DNA of 64,000 nucleotides from Blastocatellia bacterium (GTDB lineage Bacteria > Acidobacteriota > Blastocatellia > Chloracidobacteriales > Chloracidobacteriaceae). The stretch is taken from positions 186,001 through 250,000 of the forward strand of contig JAIBAN010000002.1 of the NCBI GenBank assembly GCA_019695185.1, in the 5' to 3' direction. How positions within the stretch are numbered: the stretch's first letter is position 1; the number at the start of each line of letters is the position of its first letter. The position numbers and the translations under genes are program-made. Below are positions 44,248 to 52,594 of this stretch, piece after piece. The notes under the pieces were generated by a model, which made no database searches, was not told the DNA's origin, and was given only the letters and a program-made list of their open reading frames with translations.

Positions 44248-46098
44248 TTAGGACTTCAACCGCGCCACAAGGGAAAGAACAAACCCGATGATGCTTAAAA
44301 CTCCCAGCACAATGGCTCCTGAGGCCTTTCCCCGGTCCCGGTTATGGTTGTGGGCATCAAAGATTTTGATGGCTCGCTGGGCTTCGATCATGCCGTAGAT
44401 TCCAGGAATTACCCCAATAAAGAAAGCCGAAAGCAGAAACCCGGCCACCCCCAGAATTAATGCCGTGTTGGCCTTTGACTTGGCGGTTTCAATCTCCGGT
44501 GAGGTAAACCCGTGACTTGGCGGCCCTCCATAGGGAGCAGGCATGGGCGGCGGCATCCCTGGCATCATCCCCGGCGGTGGCAGCATGGCTGGCATTCCTT
44601 GGCCTGGGGTCATCCCTCCCATCGGGTTCATACCCGGCGGCATCATCCCCGGTGGGGGCATCATCCCTGGCGGAGGTGGCATGGCCGGCATTCCCCTGCC
44701 TGGAGTGGGGCCACCCATTGGATTCACGCCTGGGGGCATCATCCCCGGTGGAGGTGGCATGGCTGGCATTCCCCGTGCCGGAGTCAGCCCCCCCATCGGA
44801 TTCATCCCCGGAGGCATCATCCCTGGCGGAGGCATCATTCCCGGCATCATGCCTGGAGGCATTCCGGGCGGCATTCCCATTGGATCCATCGCCCCAAACC
44901 CTCCGGTTGGGCCACCAAAAGGATTCATGGATTGGGGTGGCGGTGGCGGTGGCGGTGGGGTCCATTGGTCGGGTTCTTCACGTTTTTCCTCAGCCTGAAT
45001 GCCTGTCATGACATTGGCATTTTCAGCCGGGTCAATGCCAATTTCCGATTGGGCATAAAGTTTGGAGCAATATTTTTCCACCTCCCGCTCGTTACCGACC
45101 GTCTTGATGTCCTGCGGGTCGCGCAAAAAGCGGTACGTGGCCAAATCCACGGCGGCGTGCGGGGCCCGTTCCAGCAAGTGCCGCACAAAGTAGGAAACCC
45201 GCTCCAGGATGTCTTCGCTTTCGGGTATTTTGAACGAATTGAAGTTTAGAAACGAGATATCCAGCCGAACCGGTTTGACCGAATGGGGAGCATAGAGGTC
45301 AACATACTTTTTCCGCTCACCAGTGGGCGGGCCGGACTGAAACACGCTGATAATCAGAATATCTTCATAGTTCATCCGGTTCATCATGGGATGAGCCAAC
45401 GTGAAGCCATCTCCCGAAGCTGCAATCCGACCGGCGGTGAGTGGCGTCATCCCTCGCCCCGATTCATCAAAAGGGGGCTGAACCACCTGCATGGTCGCCC
45501 ACCAGTCGGCGGTTGCTCCGGCCAGGTTCCCGGACGGTGCCGGAGCGCTTTCAGGAACAGGTGCGGACACAGGTGCAAACGTTTGGGAAGGAACCGGACT
45601 CGGAGCCGCAGGAACCGGGGTGAAAGCGGGTGGCGGTGGCACTGGCGCGCTGGGGGTAAAGGTGGCCGGAGGAACCTGCACCGTGGCCGAAACCGGTGGG
45701 GCAGGTGCCGGGGGTTTTTGCGTCGTACCGGCCAAAACCGATGAAATTTCGGTATTCAACCCAGGTGCTGCTGGAGCCGACATGGGCAAAGGTGGAGCAC
45801 TGGGCGTGAAGGTGGCCGGAGGAACCTGCACCGTGGCCGAAACCGGCGGAGCCACTGGTTGCGGTTCCGACTCGACTGTTTCAACCGAAGCCACTGCCCC
45901 AATTGAAAGCAGTGCATCCCGGTAAGCCACCGCCTGCTCTTGTGACAGTCCGCGTTTGACAATCACCGGAGCCCGACGAATCATGGCTTCGGCCATCTCG
46001 AAAGGAACCCGGAACTGCGACACCAACTGGTCGCGCACGCGGGCGCATTCCTCAAAGGATCCGTTTCCGGCTTTTTCAAAAATGACTTGATATTCCAT
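44248..46098 (-). CDS. Pro/Gly/Met-rich protein with L7/L12-like N-terminus and DUF4190-like C-terminal membrane domain
   Basis: 616 residues. Residues 1-75 resemble the ribosomal L7/L12 C-terminal fold (AMIRRAPVIVKRGLSQEQAVAYRDALLSIGA). Residues 75-200 are Pro/Ala-rich with a duplicated block (PPVSATVQVPPATFTPSAP twice). Residues 210-370 form a globular region of unknown type (YEDILIISVFQSGPPTGERKKYVDLY). Then come a run of eight prolines, GMMPPGM-type repeats to about 530, and two membrane helices (ALILGVAGFLLSAFFIGVI and AIVLGVLSIIGFVLSL) around EAQRAI, the DUF4190 pattern. The L7/L12-like head is an adaptor-type module also seen fused to membrane proteins. Function unknown. Confidence 0.78.
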   Translation of the reverse strand: MEYQVIFEKAGNGSFEECARVRDQLVSQFRVPFEMAEAMIRRAPVIVKRGLSQEQAVAYRDALLSIGAVASVETVESEPQPVAPPVSATVQVPPATFTPSAPPLPMSAPAAPGLNTEISSVLAGTTQKPPAPAPPVSATVQVPPATFTPSAPVPPPPAFTPVPAAPSPVPSQTFAPVSAPVPESAPAPSGNLAGATADWWATMQVVQPPFDESGRGMTPLTAGRIAASGDGFTLAHPMMNRMNYEDILIISVFQSGPPTGERKKYVDLYAPHSVKPVRLDISFLNFNSFKIPESEDILERVSYFVRHLLERAPHAAVDLATYRFLRDPQDIKTVGNEREVEKYCSKLYAQSEIGIDPAENANVMTGIQAEEKREEPDQWTPPPPPPPPQSMNPFGGPTGGFGAMDPMGMPPGMPPGMMPGMMPPPGMMPPGMNPMGGLTPARGMPAMPPPPGMMPPGVNPMGGPTPGRGMPAMPPPPGMMPPPGMMPPGMNPMGGMTPGQGMPAMLPPPGMMPGMPPPMPAPYGGPPSHGFTSPEIETAKSKANTALILGVAGFLLSAFFIGVIPGIYGMIEAQRAIKIFDAHNHNRDRGKASGAIVLGVLSIIGFVLSLVARLKS

Positions 46099-46225
46099 GG
46101 GGAGACTTGGGCCACGAGTGGAAATGTCAGGAAACTTTTTATGGGCAAGCTGGACTCTACCACACTTTTTCAGTTACCACGAAGTCTCAAAATCCCCAGG
46201 GTGCAATTGTCTTTGTCAAACACGT

Positions 46226-46630
46226 TCAATTCTTTGGTTTGACCTGGGGTTCCTGTGATTCCCCAATAATACCCTTTACAAATTCAAGTAATTTTTCCGC
46301 CCCTTCGCTCTGAGGGTCAAAGTTATGTTCTTTTCCATCCGGAAGGGTTATTTTTGAGCAATGAAAGCAAACACAGGATTCCACCAACAGTTTGTCCTTC
46401 TGGTAAAACCTGAAAATAAAGGCTGGGTCAAAACACCCCACCCCCATCCAGCTTTCCTGCATCCCACGCCACATGGAACCAATTGACTCCGCCTTTTCAC
46501 CGGTAAACACCTTCTGGACTTTGATTTTGGCCTCCCAACCGCAAAACGTATTGTCGGCAGTTGGATGCGCCGGCATACCTGGATGAATAATTTCAAGCTG
46601 GATGACTTCAACCCGGTCCACTTCTGGCAA
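46226..46630 (-). CDS. unknown cysteine-containing protein, start uncertain, possible frameshift at 5' end
   Basis: 134 residues from TTG at 46630. The frame stays open and protein-like upstream (SKSWPVFVQYVHRLPEVDRV) to a stop near 46663, with no ATG. A different frame from ATG near 46704 reads MMGKWRLVFDL up to that stop, so one lost base would join the two into a single longer protein. Visible features: FCGWEAKIKVQKVF, CVCFHCSKI, PDGKEHNF. No family recognised. A weak ribosome site or a decayed gene are both possible. Confidence 0.6.
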   Translation of the reverse strand: MPEVDRVEVIQLEIIHPGMPAHPTADNTFCGWEAKIKVQKVFTGEKAESIGSMWRGMQESWMGVGCFDPAFIFRFYQKDKLLVESCVCFHCSKITLPDGKEHNFDPQSEGAEKLLEFVKGIIGESQEPQVKPKN

Positions 46631-46830
46631 CCGGTGAACATATTGGACAAATACCGGCCAGCTCTTGCTCTCAAGTCAAACACCAGCCTCCATTTTCCCA
46701 TCATATTTTGAAAAACCCACCTGCGCCACCTGCACCGACTTGACCAGCCGCAACCACTCGGCTAGTCTGCCCTCTTTTCAAAATTCGGGCGATTTTCGCC
46801 TTCATTTTCCGTAAGGAGCAGTTTGTTTTT

Positions 46831-47388
46831 ATGAGAGCCAACCAGATTCGTCGTGGCATGATCGTGATGTTTGAGGGAGAACCCTATCGCGTGATTGATT
46901 GTCGTCACCATACGCCCGGAAACCTGCGGGCCATGATGCAGACCAAACTCAAAGGAATCCGCACCGGGACCACCTTTGAACATCGTTTCAGCGCGACGGA
47001 AGACGTTGAACGCGCCACACTGGAACAACATGACATGCAATATCTCTACAGCGAAGGAGATATGCACCATTTCATGAATAACGAAACCTACGAGCAAATC
47101 GCGCTCACCGACGAAATGATGGGTGATGCCATTTATTACCTGATTCCGGACCTCAACATTCAGGTCGAATTTTTCGACGGGAACCCGCTAGGCATCTCCC
47201 TGCCTCCGTCCGTGGAATTGCGCGTGGTTGAAACCGAACCGGAACTCAAAGGTGCCACGGTCAGCGGTTCCTCCAAACCGGCCAAAATGGAAACCGGTTT
47301 GATGGTGAACGTCCCCGGCTTTATCACCGAAGGCGAACTCATCCGGGTGGACACGACCGAAGGCAAGTATATTGAACGAGTCAAATAA
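46831..47388 (+). CDS. efp: elongation factor P (unmodified-lysine type)
   Basis: 185 residues, ATG at 46831 after AAGGAG. EF-P binds between the P and E sites and rescues ribosomes stalled at polyproline stretches. The three-barrel layout is evident (MIVMFEGEPYRVIDC; GMxx; C-terminal GLMVNVPGFITEGELIRVDT). At the tip of the first loop, where E. coli has the beta-lysylated Lys34 in KPGKGQA, this protein reads TPGNLRAM, so Asn31 replaces the modified Lys (or Arg). It is therefore a non-canonical EF-P whose modification, if any, is unknown. Proteins in this window carry many proline runs. First gene of a plus-strand run of six. Confidence 0.94.
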   Translation: MRANQIRRGMIVMFEGEPYRVIDCRHHTPGNLRAMMQTKLKGIRTGTTFEHRFSATEDVERATLEQHDMQYLYSEGDMHHFMNNETYEQIALTDEMMGDAIYYLIPDLNIQVEFFDGNPLGISLPPSVELRVVETEPELKGATVSGSSKPAKMETGLMVNVPGFITEGELIRVDTTEGKYIERVK

Positions 47389-47396
47389 TAAAGATA

Positions 47397-47565
47397 AGGA
47401 CTGAGGACTGAGGACTGAGGACTGAGTTTCGAACCGAAACCTGTCCGTTTGACCAGTGACATACTGCAAACAAAGATAGTTGGGAGTGAAGCTTAACTCA
47501 CCTTCTGTTTTACAATTACAATTGGAATTTAGTGGCTCAGTCCTCAGTCCTCAGTCCTCAGTCCT
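47397..47565. repeat. inverted tandem-repeat element, AGGACTG type
   Basis: The left arm (AGGACTG)n at 47397-47426 lies 8 bp after the efp stop. The right arm (CTCAGTC)n at 47536-47565 ends 6 bp before the waaA ATG. The loop is 109 bp and contains no gene. Confidence 0.9.
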
Positions 47566-47571
47566 TAGAAA

Positions 47572-49011
47572 ATGGCGCGTTTCCCCTTCCTGCTCTACAA
47601 TCTTGCCCTTTTGGTAAGTGTTCCCTTTCTGCTGCCCTATTACGGGTTCCGTGCGTTCAAGCACGGCAAATACATTCCGGGCCTCAAAGAGCGGTTCGGG
47701 TATTTTGCCACCCCGCTTCCGGCCTCCACCCAACAACCAACCATTTGGATTCACGCCGTTTCCGTTGGCGAAGTGCTCGCCTGCCGTCCGCTGGCCCTGG
47801 GGTTGCGCGAAGCTTTTCCCAATGCGCGCTTGATTATTTCAACCACGACTGAGACCGGTCAGGCACGAGCATACGAACAGCTTGCCTGGGCAGACCGCAT
47901 TTTGTACTTCCCGCTCGATTTTCCCGGAGCGGTGCGGCGGGCGCTGGATTTCATCCGGCCTGATGTGGTGGTGATTCTGGAAACCGAAATCTGGCCGAAT
48001 TTTTTGCGGCAATGCCGCAATCGAAAGATTCCGGTTGTCCTGGTCAACGGGCGGCTGTCAGACCGTTCCTTTCGCCGCTACGGCAAGGTACGGAGCGCCA
48101 TGCAGCCCCTGCTGGAACATTTTGACCTGCTGCTGATGCAGTCCGAAGCCGATGCGGAGCGGATTCGGCGTTTGGGGGCACCGCCGGACCGGGTCAAAAT
48201 GATTGGCAATCTCAAGTATGAACCGCCCGACGCAGAGGAAACTGCCCGGCGGGACAAAGTGGCAGCCAGTCTTGACGCACAGTTCAATCTCAGTCAGGGC
48301 GGTCCGCTCATGGTCGCCGGCAGTACGGTCGAAAACGAAGAACATGTTCTGGTGGGAGCTTTTCTCTGGCTGCGGAAAATTCCGGAACTGCAAAATTTGC
48401 GGCTCCTGGTCGCTCCGCGTCATCCCCAACGCTTTGCCGAAGTGGCACAAACCCTGACAACGGCTCCGGTGCAATATATTATGGAAAACAAAGCCGTCCA
48501 GGAAATTGTCTCCCGCCCCCAGGCGATTGAGAAACTGAAACAGTCTGACTCGCAGGTGCTGGCCGAATTGCGGAAGGAAACCGGCATTTTTACGGTCCGG
48601 CGCAGTGTTCCCCATCCTGAATCCAGACAGGCACCCATCATTTTTCTCGATACCGTGGGAGAACTGGCTGCTGTCTATCGCTTTGCCGAAGTGGTGTTTG
48701 TTGGCGGGAGTCTGGTTCCGCGTGGCGGCCACAACATTCTGGAACCGGCTTCTGATGGACGGGCCATTGTCACCGGGGCCTTTACCAGCAATTTCCGCGA
48801 AATCATGCACACATTCCGGACAGCCCAGGCCGTGCGCCAACTGGAAAGTGAATCCTATGTGATTGCCTGCAATGAATTGCGGGATACATTTTACGAACTG
48901 TTGACCAATCCGGACCAACGCCACGAACTGGGCCGCCGTGCCCGACTGGCTTTTGAATCACAAAGCGGGGCAACGGCGCAGGCGGTGGCGGAAATTACGA
49001 CCCTTTTATGA
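47572..49011 (+). CDS. waaA: 3-deoxy-D-manno-octulosonic acid (Kdo) transferase
   Basis: 479 residues. Adds Kdo to lipid A precursor on the inner-membrane cytoplasmic face. An N-terminal membrane anchor precedes a GT-B fold. WIHAVSVGEVLACRPL carries the conserved Glu, STTTETGQARAYEQL and ILETEIWPNFLRQCR are classic for WaaA, and GGHNILEPASDGRAIVTG binds CMP-Kdo. ATG at 47572 starts right after the repeat. The next gene, lpxK, makes its lipid A substrate, which supports the role. It ends 4 bp before the next repeat arm. Confidence 0.96.
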   Translation: MARFPFLLYNLALLVSVPFLLPYYGFRAFKHGKYIPGLKERFGYFATPLPASTQQPTIWIHAVSVGEVLACRPLALGLREAFPNARLIISTTTETGQARAYEQLAWADRILYFPLDFPGAVRRALDFIRPDVVVILETEIWPNFLRQCRNRKIPVVLVNGRLSDRSFRRYGKVRSAMQPLLEHFDLLLMQSEADAERIRRLGAPPDRVKMIGNLKYEPPDAEETARRDKVAASLDAQFNLSQGGPLMVAGSTVENEEHVLVGAFLWLRKIPELQNLRLLVAPRHPQRFAEVAQTLTTAPVQYIMENKAVQEIVSRPQAIEKLKQSDSQVLAELRKETGIFTVRRSVPHPESRQAPIIFLDTVGELAAVYRFAEVVFVGGSLVPRGGHNILEPASDGRAIVTGAFTSNFREIMHTFRTAQAVRQLESESYVIACNELRDTFYELLTNPDQRHELGRRARLAFESQSGATAQAVAEITTLL

Positions 49012-49014
49012 AGC

Positions 49015-49177
49015 GTCTTGGGAGTCTTGGGAGTCTTGGGAGTCTTGGGAGTCTGAAGAAGTAAACAGCGACAAGTAAACAGTGACAGGATTGTTTCTTG
49101 TCACCTGTCACTTGGCTTTGACTCTCAAGACTCCCAAGACTCCCAAGACTCCCAAGACTCCCAAGACTCCCAAGACT
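49015..49177. repeat. nested inverted tandem-repeat element, TTGGGAGTC type (9-mer)
   Basis: The left arm at 49015-49054 has four to five TTGGGAGTC units. The right arm at about 49125-49177 has six CAAGACTCC units. The inner 70 bp are themselves self-complementary (AGTGACAGG...CCTGTCACT), so the whole element folds as one long hairpin. It starts 3 bp after the waaA stop and ends at the base before the lpxK ATG. Confidence 0.92.
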
Positions 49178-50230
49178 ATGCAGTTCTTCTGGTACCTTCC
49201 CGGCAAACTCTATGAATTCGGCGTGCGGCTGCGCATGGCCCTCTATGAAGCCGGATACCTTCAAGCCAAAACACTGCAAACTCCGGTTATCAGCATTGGA
49301 AATCTGACTTTGGGCGGGACGGGGAAAACTCCGCTGACTGCATTTGTGGCTGGATACCTGATTGACGAAGGCTTTGAAGTGGGTATTCTGACGCGCGGTT
49401 ATGCCCGTTCCGATACCCGCCAGAAACGGGTTCTGGTCAGTGATGGAACCCAGGTTCGGGCCACGCTGGCTGAATCCGGCGACGAGCCCTGGATGCTCGC
49501 CCGGCAGGTACCCCAGGCAAAAATCCTGGTTGGCAAACATCGGTTTCAGAATGGACAATGGCTGGAACAACATAATTCCTGCGATGTGTTTCTGCTGGAC
49601 GATGGCTATCAGCATTTTCAACTCAACCGGGACCTGAATATCCTGGTGCTGGATGCAACCGACCCGTTTGGCGGTGGTGAAATGGTGCCGTTTGGACGAT
49701 TGCGTGAACCGCTCTATGCCCTCAAACGGGCGGATGTGATTCTGGTCACCAGGGCCGACCGGCCTTTTGACCAGGACGAACTGGAAGCAATTCTGGCAGC
49801 CTGCGACGTGACGGTTCCGGTCATTTATACCTATCATGACGTGACGGGGCTTCACGAACTCGGAACCAACCGGCCCCAGGCCCAGCGCCTGCTGGCGGGA
49901 AAACGGGTCGGGGTGGTCTGTGCCCTGGGCAACCCGGCAGTCTTTGTGGAAGACGTGACCAGGATGGGAGCCCAACTGGTCTATCAGAAAACCGGGCGGG
50001 ACCATCACGCCTACACTCAAAGCGATGTGCAGCAAATTGTGGCCGAAGCCCGTGCTGCACAGGCTGAAATCCTGGTCACGACGGAGAAAGACGCTGTCAA
50101 ACTGGAAGCCTTTGATTTTGTCGGAATGCCGGTTTCAGTCCTTGAAATCAAAGCCCGGATTGACGACGAAGTTCAATTGAAAAGCCTTCTGTTGCGGGCT
50201 ATTGTGCAAAAAAGAAGGAACAAGGACTGA
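49178..50230 (+). CDS. lpxK: tetraacyldisaccharide 4'-kinase (lipid A biosynthesis)
   Basis: 350 residues. Phosphorylates the 4' position of the lipid A disaccharide at the inner membrane. ATG at 49178 directly after the repeat; a longer frame would translate KTPKTPKTP from it. Walker A GNLTLGGTGKTPLTAFVA and the LpxK-type LDDGYQHFQLNRDLNILVLD block (DDGxQH) are present, and FGRLREPLYALKRADVILVTR follows. The C-terminal RRNKD-stop is formed by the following AGGACTG repeat. Same operon as waaA by function. Confidence 0.95.
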   Translation: MQFFWYLPGKLYEFGVRLRMALYEAGYLQAKTLQTPVISIGNLTLGGTGKTPLTAFVAGYLIDEGFEVGILTRGYARSDTRQKRVLVSDGTQVRATLAESGDEPWMLARQVPQAKILVGKHRFQNGQWLEQHNSCDVFLLDDGYQHFQLNRDLNILVLDATDPFGGGEMVPFGRLREPLYALKRADVILVTRADRPFDQDELEAILAACDVTVPVIYTYHDVTGLHELGTNRPQAQRLLAGKRVGVVCALGNPAVFVEDVTRMGAQLVYQKTGRDHHAYTQSDVQQIVAEARAAQAEILVTTEKDAVKLEAFDFVGMPVSVLEIKARIDDEVQLKSLLLRAIVQKRRNKD

Positions 50231-50351
50231 GGACTGAGGACTGAGGACTGAGCATCAAAACCAAAAGCAAACACCGCCCGAAAAATCTGAAACACTCCAG
50301 AGCAATTTGGATTGTAAAATCTCAGTCCTCAGCCCTCAGTCCTCAGTCCTT
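50222..50351. repeat. inverted tandem-repeat element, AGGACTG type
   Basis: The left arm at 50222-50252 overlaps the lpxK stop (TGA at 50228-50230). The right arm is at 50321-50351, with one variant unit (CAGCCCT). The loop is 68 bp. Confidence 0.9.
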
Positions 50352-50380
50352 CTAAGGTCCTGAACCCTGGGGAGGAAACC

Positions 50381-50959
50381 GTGTCCACCAGAATCACAGA
50401 TGTCGCGTCCCGCCTCATGCAACGCGACCGCAAAAAACTGACGGAAATTGAAAAGCGCTTTATTCGCAGGCTGGCCGAGCGGGGACTGGTTTCAGCCAAC
50501 GTCAACGAGGAATTTGAAGAACATCTGACGTTTGGTCAGCGGGTGGCCGACAAACTTTCGACGTTTGGCGGCAGTTGGCCCTTTATTTTTCTCTTTGGAA
50601 TGGTCCTGTGCGGCTGGATGATTCTCAACAGTTTCATCTTCCCCCGTGCCTTTTCCCGTGAAGGGTTTGACCCTTATCCGTATATTTTGCTCAATCTGGG
50701 GCTTTCCTGTTTGGCAGCCTTGCAGGCACCGATTATTATGATGAGCCAAAACCGGCAGGCCGCCAAAGACCGCATCCAGGCCGAACAGGACTATCAGGTC
50801 AATCTGAAATCCGAGTTTGAAATCTCCCGGCTCCACGAAAAGGTGGATTCCATGCAGGCGCTCTATCAGGCCGAACTGAAAGCCCTGGAAGAACGTCAGA
50901 CTCTGCTCCTGGAGGAAATCCTGGCCTTGCTGGTTGAAAAAGAGGAAAAAACCCAGTGA
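50381..50959 (+). CDS. DUF1003 family membrane protein
   Basis: 192 residues. GTG start at 50381, supported by GGGGAGGAAACC. Two central membrane helices (WPFIFLFGMVLCGWMILNSF and YPYILLNLGLSCLAALQAPI) with the DUF1003 motif MMSQNRQAAKDRIQAEQDYQVN following, then a coiled-coil tail with many Glu and Lys. DUF1003 proteins are of unknown function and possibly linked to envelope or small-molecule stress. The tail is cytoplasmic by charge rule. It shares the run of genes with waaA and lpxK. Confidence 0.92.
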   Translation: MSTRITDVASRLMQRDRKKLTEIEKRFIRRLAERGLVSANVNEEFEEHLTFGQRVADKLSTFGGSWPFIFLFGMVLCGWMILNSFIFPRAFSREGFDPYPYILLNLGLSCLAALQAPIIMMSQNRQAAKDRIQAEQDYQVNLKSEFEISRLHEKVDSMQALYQAELKALEERQTLLLEEILALLVEKEEKTQ

Positions 50960-51010
50960 CATTCGCAATGTGCCATTGCCCGGTTGCGAACTGTCATTTC
51001 CCATTTTTGA
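50956..51010 (+). terminator. possible hairpin terminator after the DUF1003 gene
   Basis: GTGACATTCGCAA overlaps the stop codon and pairs, with one bulge, with TTGCGAACTGTCAT around a 15-nt loop. A T-rich stretch (ATTTTTG) follows only after 8 bp, so confidence is low. Confidence 0.3.
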
Positions 51011-51146
51011 GTTGTGAGTGAGGGGGTTGCAGCTTCTTGGTTTCGCAGGTCAATGTGCTATTTTACCGGCGAACCCGACCAAGGACCAACAATCCACAGA
51101 ATTGCCAATCACAAATCGCACATGACCACCCCCGGAGGACTCGTCC

Positions 51147-51623
51147 ATGCACCCAAACGAGGAAGTCATCACCAGATTCTATACGGCGTTTCAAAACAAG
51201 GACCACCAAACCATGGCCGCCTGTTATGACGACGACGTGGAATTTTCCGACCCGGTTTTCCGCAATCTGCGTGGGGTTGAGGCACGGGCCATGTGGCAGA
51301 TGCTGCTGGAACGGGGCACCGACCTGACCATTACCTTTTCCAACGTGAAAGCCACCGACGACACCGGCAGTGCCGATTGGGTGGCGGTTTATACCTTTTC
51401 CAAAACCAAACGGAGAGTCCGCAATGTCATCCACGCGGATTTTCAATTCAAGGACAACAAAATCGTCTATCACCGTGACAGCTTCGATTTGTGGAAATGG
51501 GCTGGCATGGCCCTGGGTCCGGTCGGGAAACTGCTTGGATTTACGCCGTTTGTCCAAGGCAAAGTCCGCGCCGAGGCCAATCTCACGCTCGAAAAGTTTC
51601 TGAAAAAGCATAATCTTCGGTAA
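51147..51623 (+). CDS. SnoaL/NTF2-like protein
   Basis: 158 residues, ATG at 51147 with a CCCGGAGG ribosome site. The N-terminal half has the NTF2-fold pattern (HPNEEVITRFYTAFQNKDHQTMAACYDDDVEFSDPVF, TWVAVYTFSKTKR-type strands, VYHRDSFDLWKW). Ketosteroid isomerase-like proteins of this size include small enzymes and binding proteins, and the substrate cannot be told. The gene is flanked by repeat elements on its downstream side. Confidence 0.85.
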   Translation: MHPNEEVITRFYTAFQNKDHQTMAACYDDDVEFSDPVFRNLRGVEARAMWQMLLERGTDLTITFSNVKATDDTGSADWVAVYTFSKTKRRVRNVIHADFQFKDNKIVYHRDSFDLWKWAGMALGPVGKLLGFTPFVQGKVRAEANLTLEKFLKKHNLR

Positions 51624-51625
51624 AA

Positions 51626-51750
51626 CAATTGAGAATTGAGAATTGAGAATTGAGAAATTCGTTTCTCAAAGGTGATTTTGTTAAGCTGCTCCCTGCTTTG
51701 ACTTTCCTCAATTCTCAATTCTCAATTCTCAATTCTCAATTCTCAATTCG
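51626..51750. repeat. inverted tandem-repeat element, GAGAATT type
   Basis: The left arm (GAGAATT)n at 51626-51656 starts 3 bp after the stop of the SnoaL gene. The right arm (CTCAATT)n at 51707-51750, six units, ends 3 bp before the racemase ATG. The loop is 50 bp. Confidence 0.92.
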
Positions 51751-51753
51751 ATT

Positions 51754-52464
51754 ATGGCCAAACACATCGGGATTGTCGGCTGTAGCGCTGAAGGGGCAGC
51801 CCTTTGTTATCGCACGCTCTGTGTCGAAGGGGCGGAACTGTTTGGGCGGTACGGACATCCGGAAGTCACGCTCCACACCTATCCGCTCGCCGAATATATG
51901 AAATTCATCGAAGCCGACGACTGGAGCGGGGTCGCCCGCCTCATGATTGCTTCGGCGGAAAAAGTGGCTCGCTGTGGCGCGGATTTTGCCATTTGCCCCG
52001 ACAACACGATTCATCAGGTGTTTGACCAGGTGATTGCCGCTTCACCCATTCCCTGGCTGCATATTGCCGAGGAAGTCGCCAAAAACGCCCGTGAACGCGG
52101 TTTTTCCAAGTTGGGTGTATTGGGAACCAAATTTCTGATGGAAGGCCCGGTTTACCCCAGCCGGCTGGCCCAGTTTTGCCTTGCTTCTGAAATCCCGGAA
52201 GCTCCCGTGCGGGAACGCATCAATGACTACATTTTCGACGAGATGGTCAACGGGAAATTTACCAGTGAAGCCCGTTCCTATTTTGCGGCGGAAATCGAAC
52301 GGATGCAGCACCGGGGCTGTGATGCCGTGGTTTTGGGCTGCACCGAAATCCCACTCCTGATTTCCCCGGAAGACTCTGTTCTGCCGGTGCTGGATTCCAC
52401 TCGTACACTGGCACGGTCAGCCCTCCGAATGGCTCTCCAGCCAGGACTGAGGACTGAGGACTGA
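51754..52464 (+). CDS. aspartate/glutamate racemase family protein
   Basis: 236 residues, ATG at 51754. The two-lobed Asp/Glu racemase fold carries catalytic-type cysteines Cys81 (AICPDNTIH) and Cys196 (VVLGCTEIPLLI). Sequence order is as in the aspartate racemase/maleate isomerase branch. PLP-independent racemisation of an amino acid or amide is the likely reaction; D-amino acids for the envelope would fit the lipid A context. The C-terminus GLRTED-stop is entirely from the AGGACTG repeat, so the natural end may be at the preceding ALQ residues. Confidence 0.9.
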   Translation: MAKHIGIVGCSAEGAALCYRTLCVEGAELFGRYGHPEVTLHTYPLAEYMKFIEADDWSGVARLMIASAEKVARCGADFAICPDNTIHQVFDQVIAASPIPWLHIAEEVAKNARERGFSKLGVLGTKFLMEGPVYPSRLAQFCLASEIPEAPVRERINDYIFDEMVNGKFTSEARSYFAAEIERMQHRGCDAVVLGCTEIPLLISPEDSVLPVLDSTRTLARSALRMALQPGLRTED

Positions 52465-52594
52465 GGACTGAGCTTGATTCCCCTCAGAACCATTTGTGCT
52501 TATATCTGAAAGGCAGGGGAAAGAAACGGTTTTCAATCCACCCTTGTTTTTCCGATTGAGAAAACTCAGTCCTCAGTCCTCAGTCCTCAGTCCT
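52443..52594. repeat. inverted tandem-repeat element, AGGACTG type, joining two convergent genes
   Basis: The left arm at 52443-52472 is the 3' end of the racemase gene (plus). The right arm at 52565-52594 is the 3' end of the propeller kinase (minus). Because the arms are inverse copies, both proteins end in the same PGLRTED. The loop of 92 bp contains no gene. Confidence 0.93.

Noticed and set aside
44512..45249. Plus-strand His/Arg/Trp-rich and Gly/Pro-rich frames opposite the GMMPP repeat
   Set aside because: Composition is a mirror of the low-complexity repeat on the coding strand.
49082..49177. N-terminal extension of lpxK with KTPKTPKTP
   Set aside because: It is the translation of the repeat arm; LpxK homology begins at the ATG at 49178.
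51626..51750. CRISPR-like regularly spaced repeats
   Set aside because: The units are 7-9 bp and directly adjacent without spacers, and arms are inverted; no cas genes are nearby.
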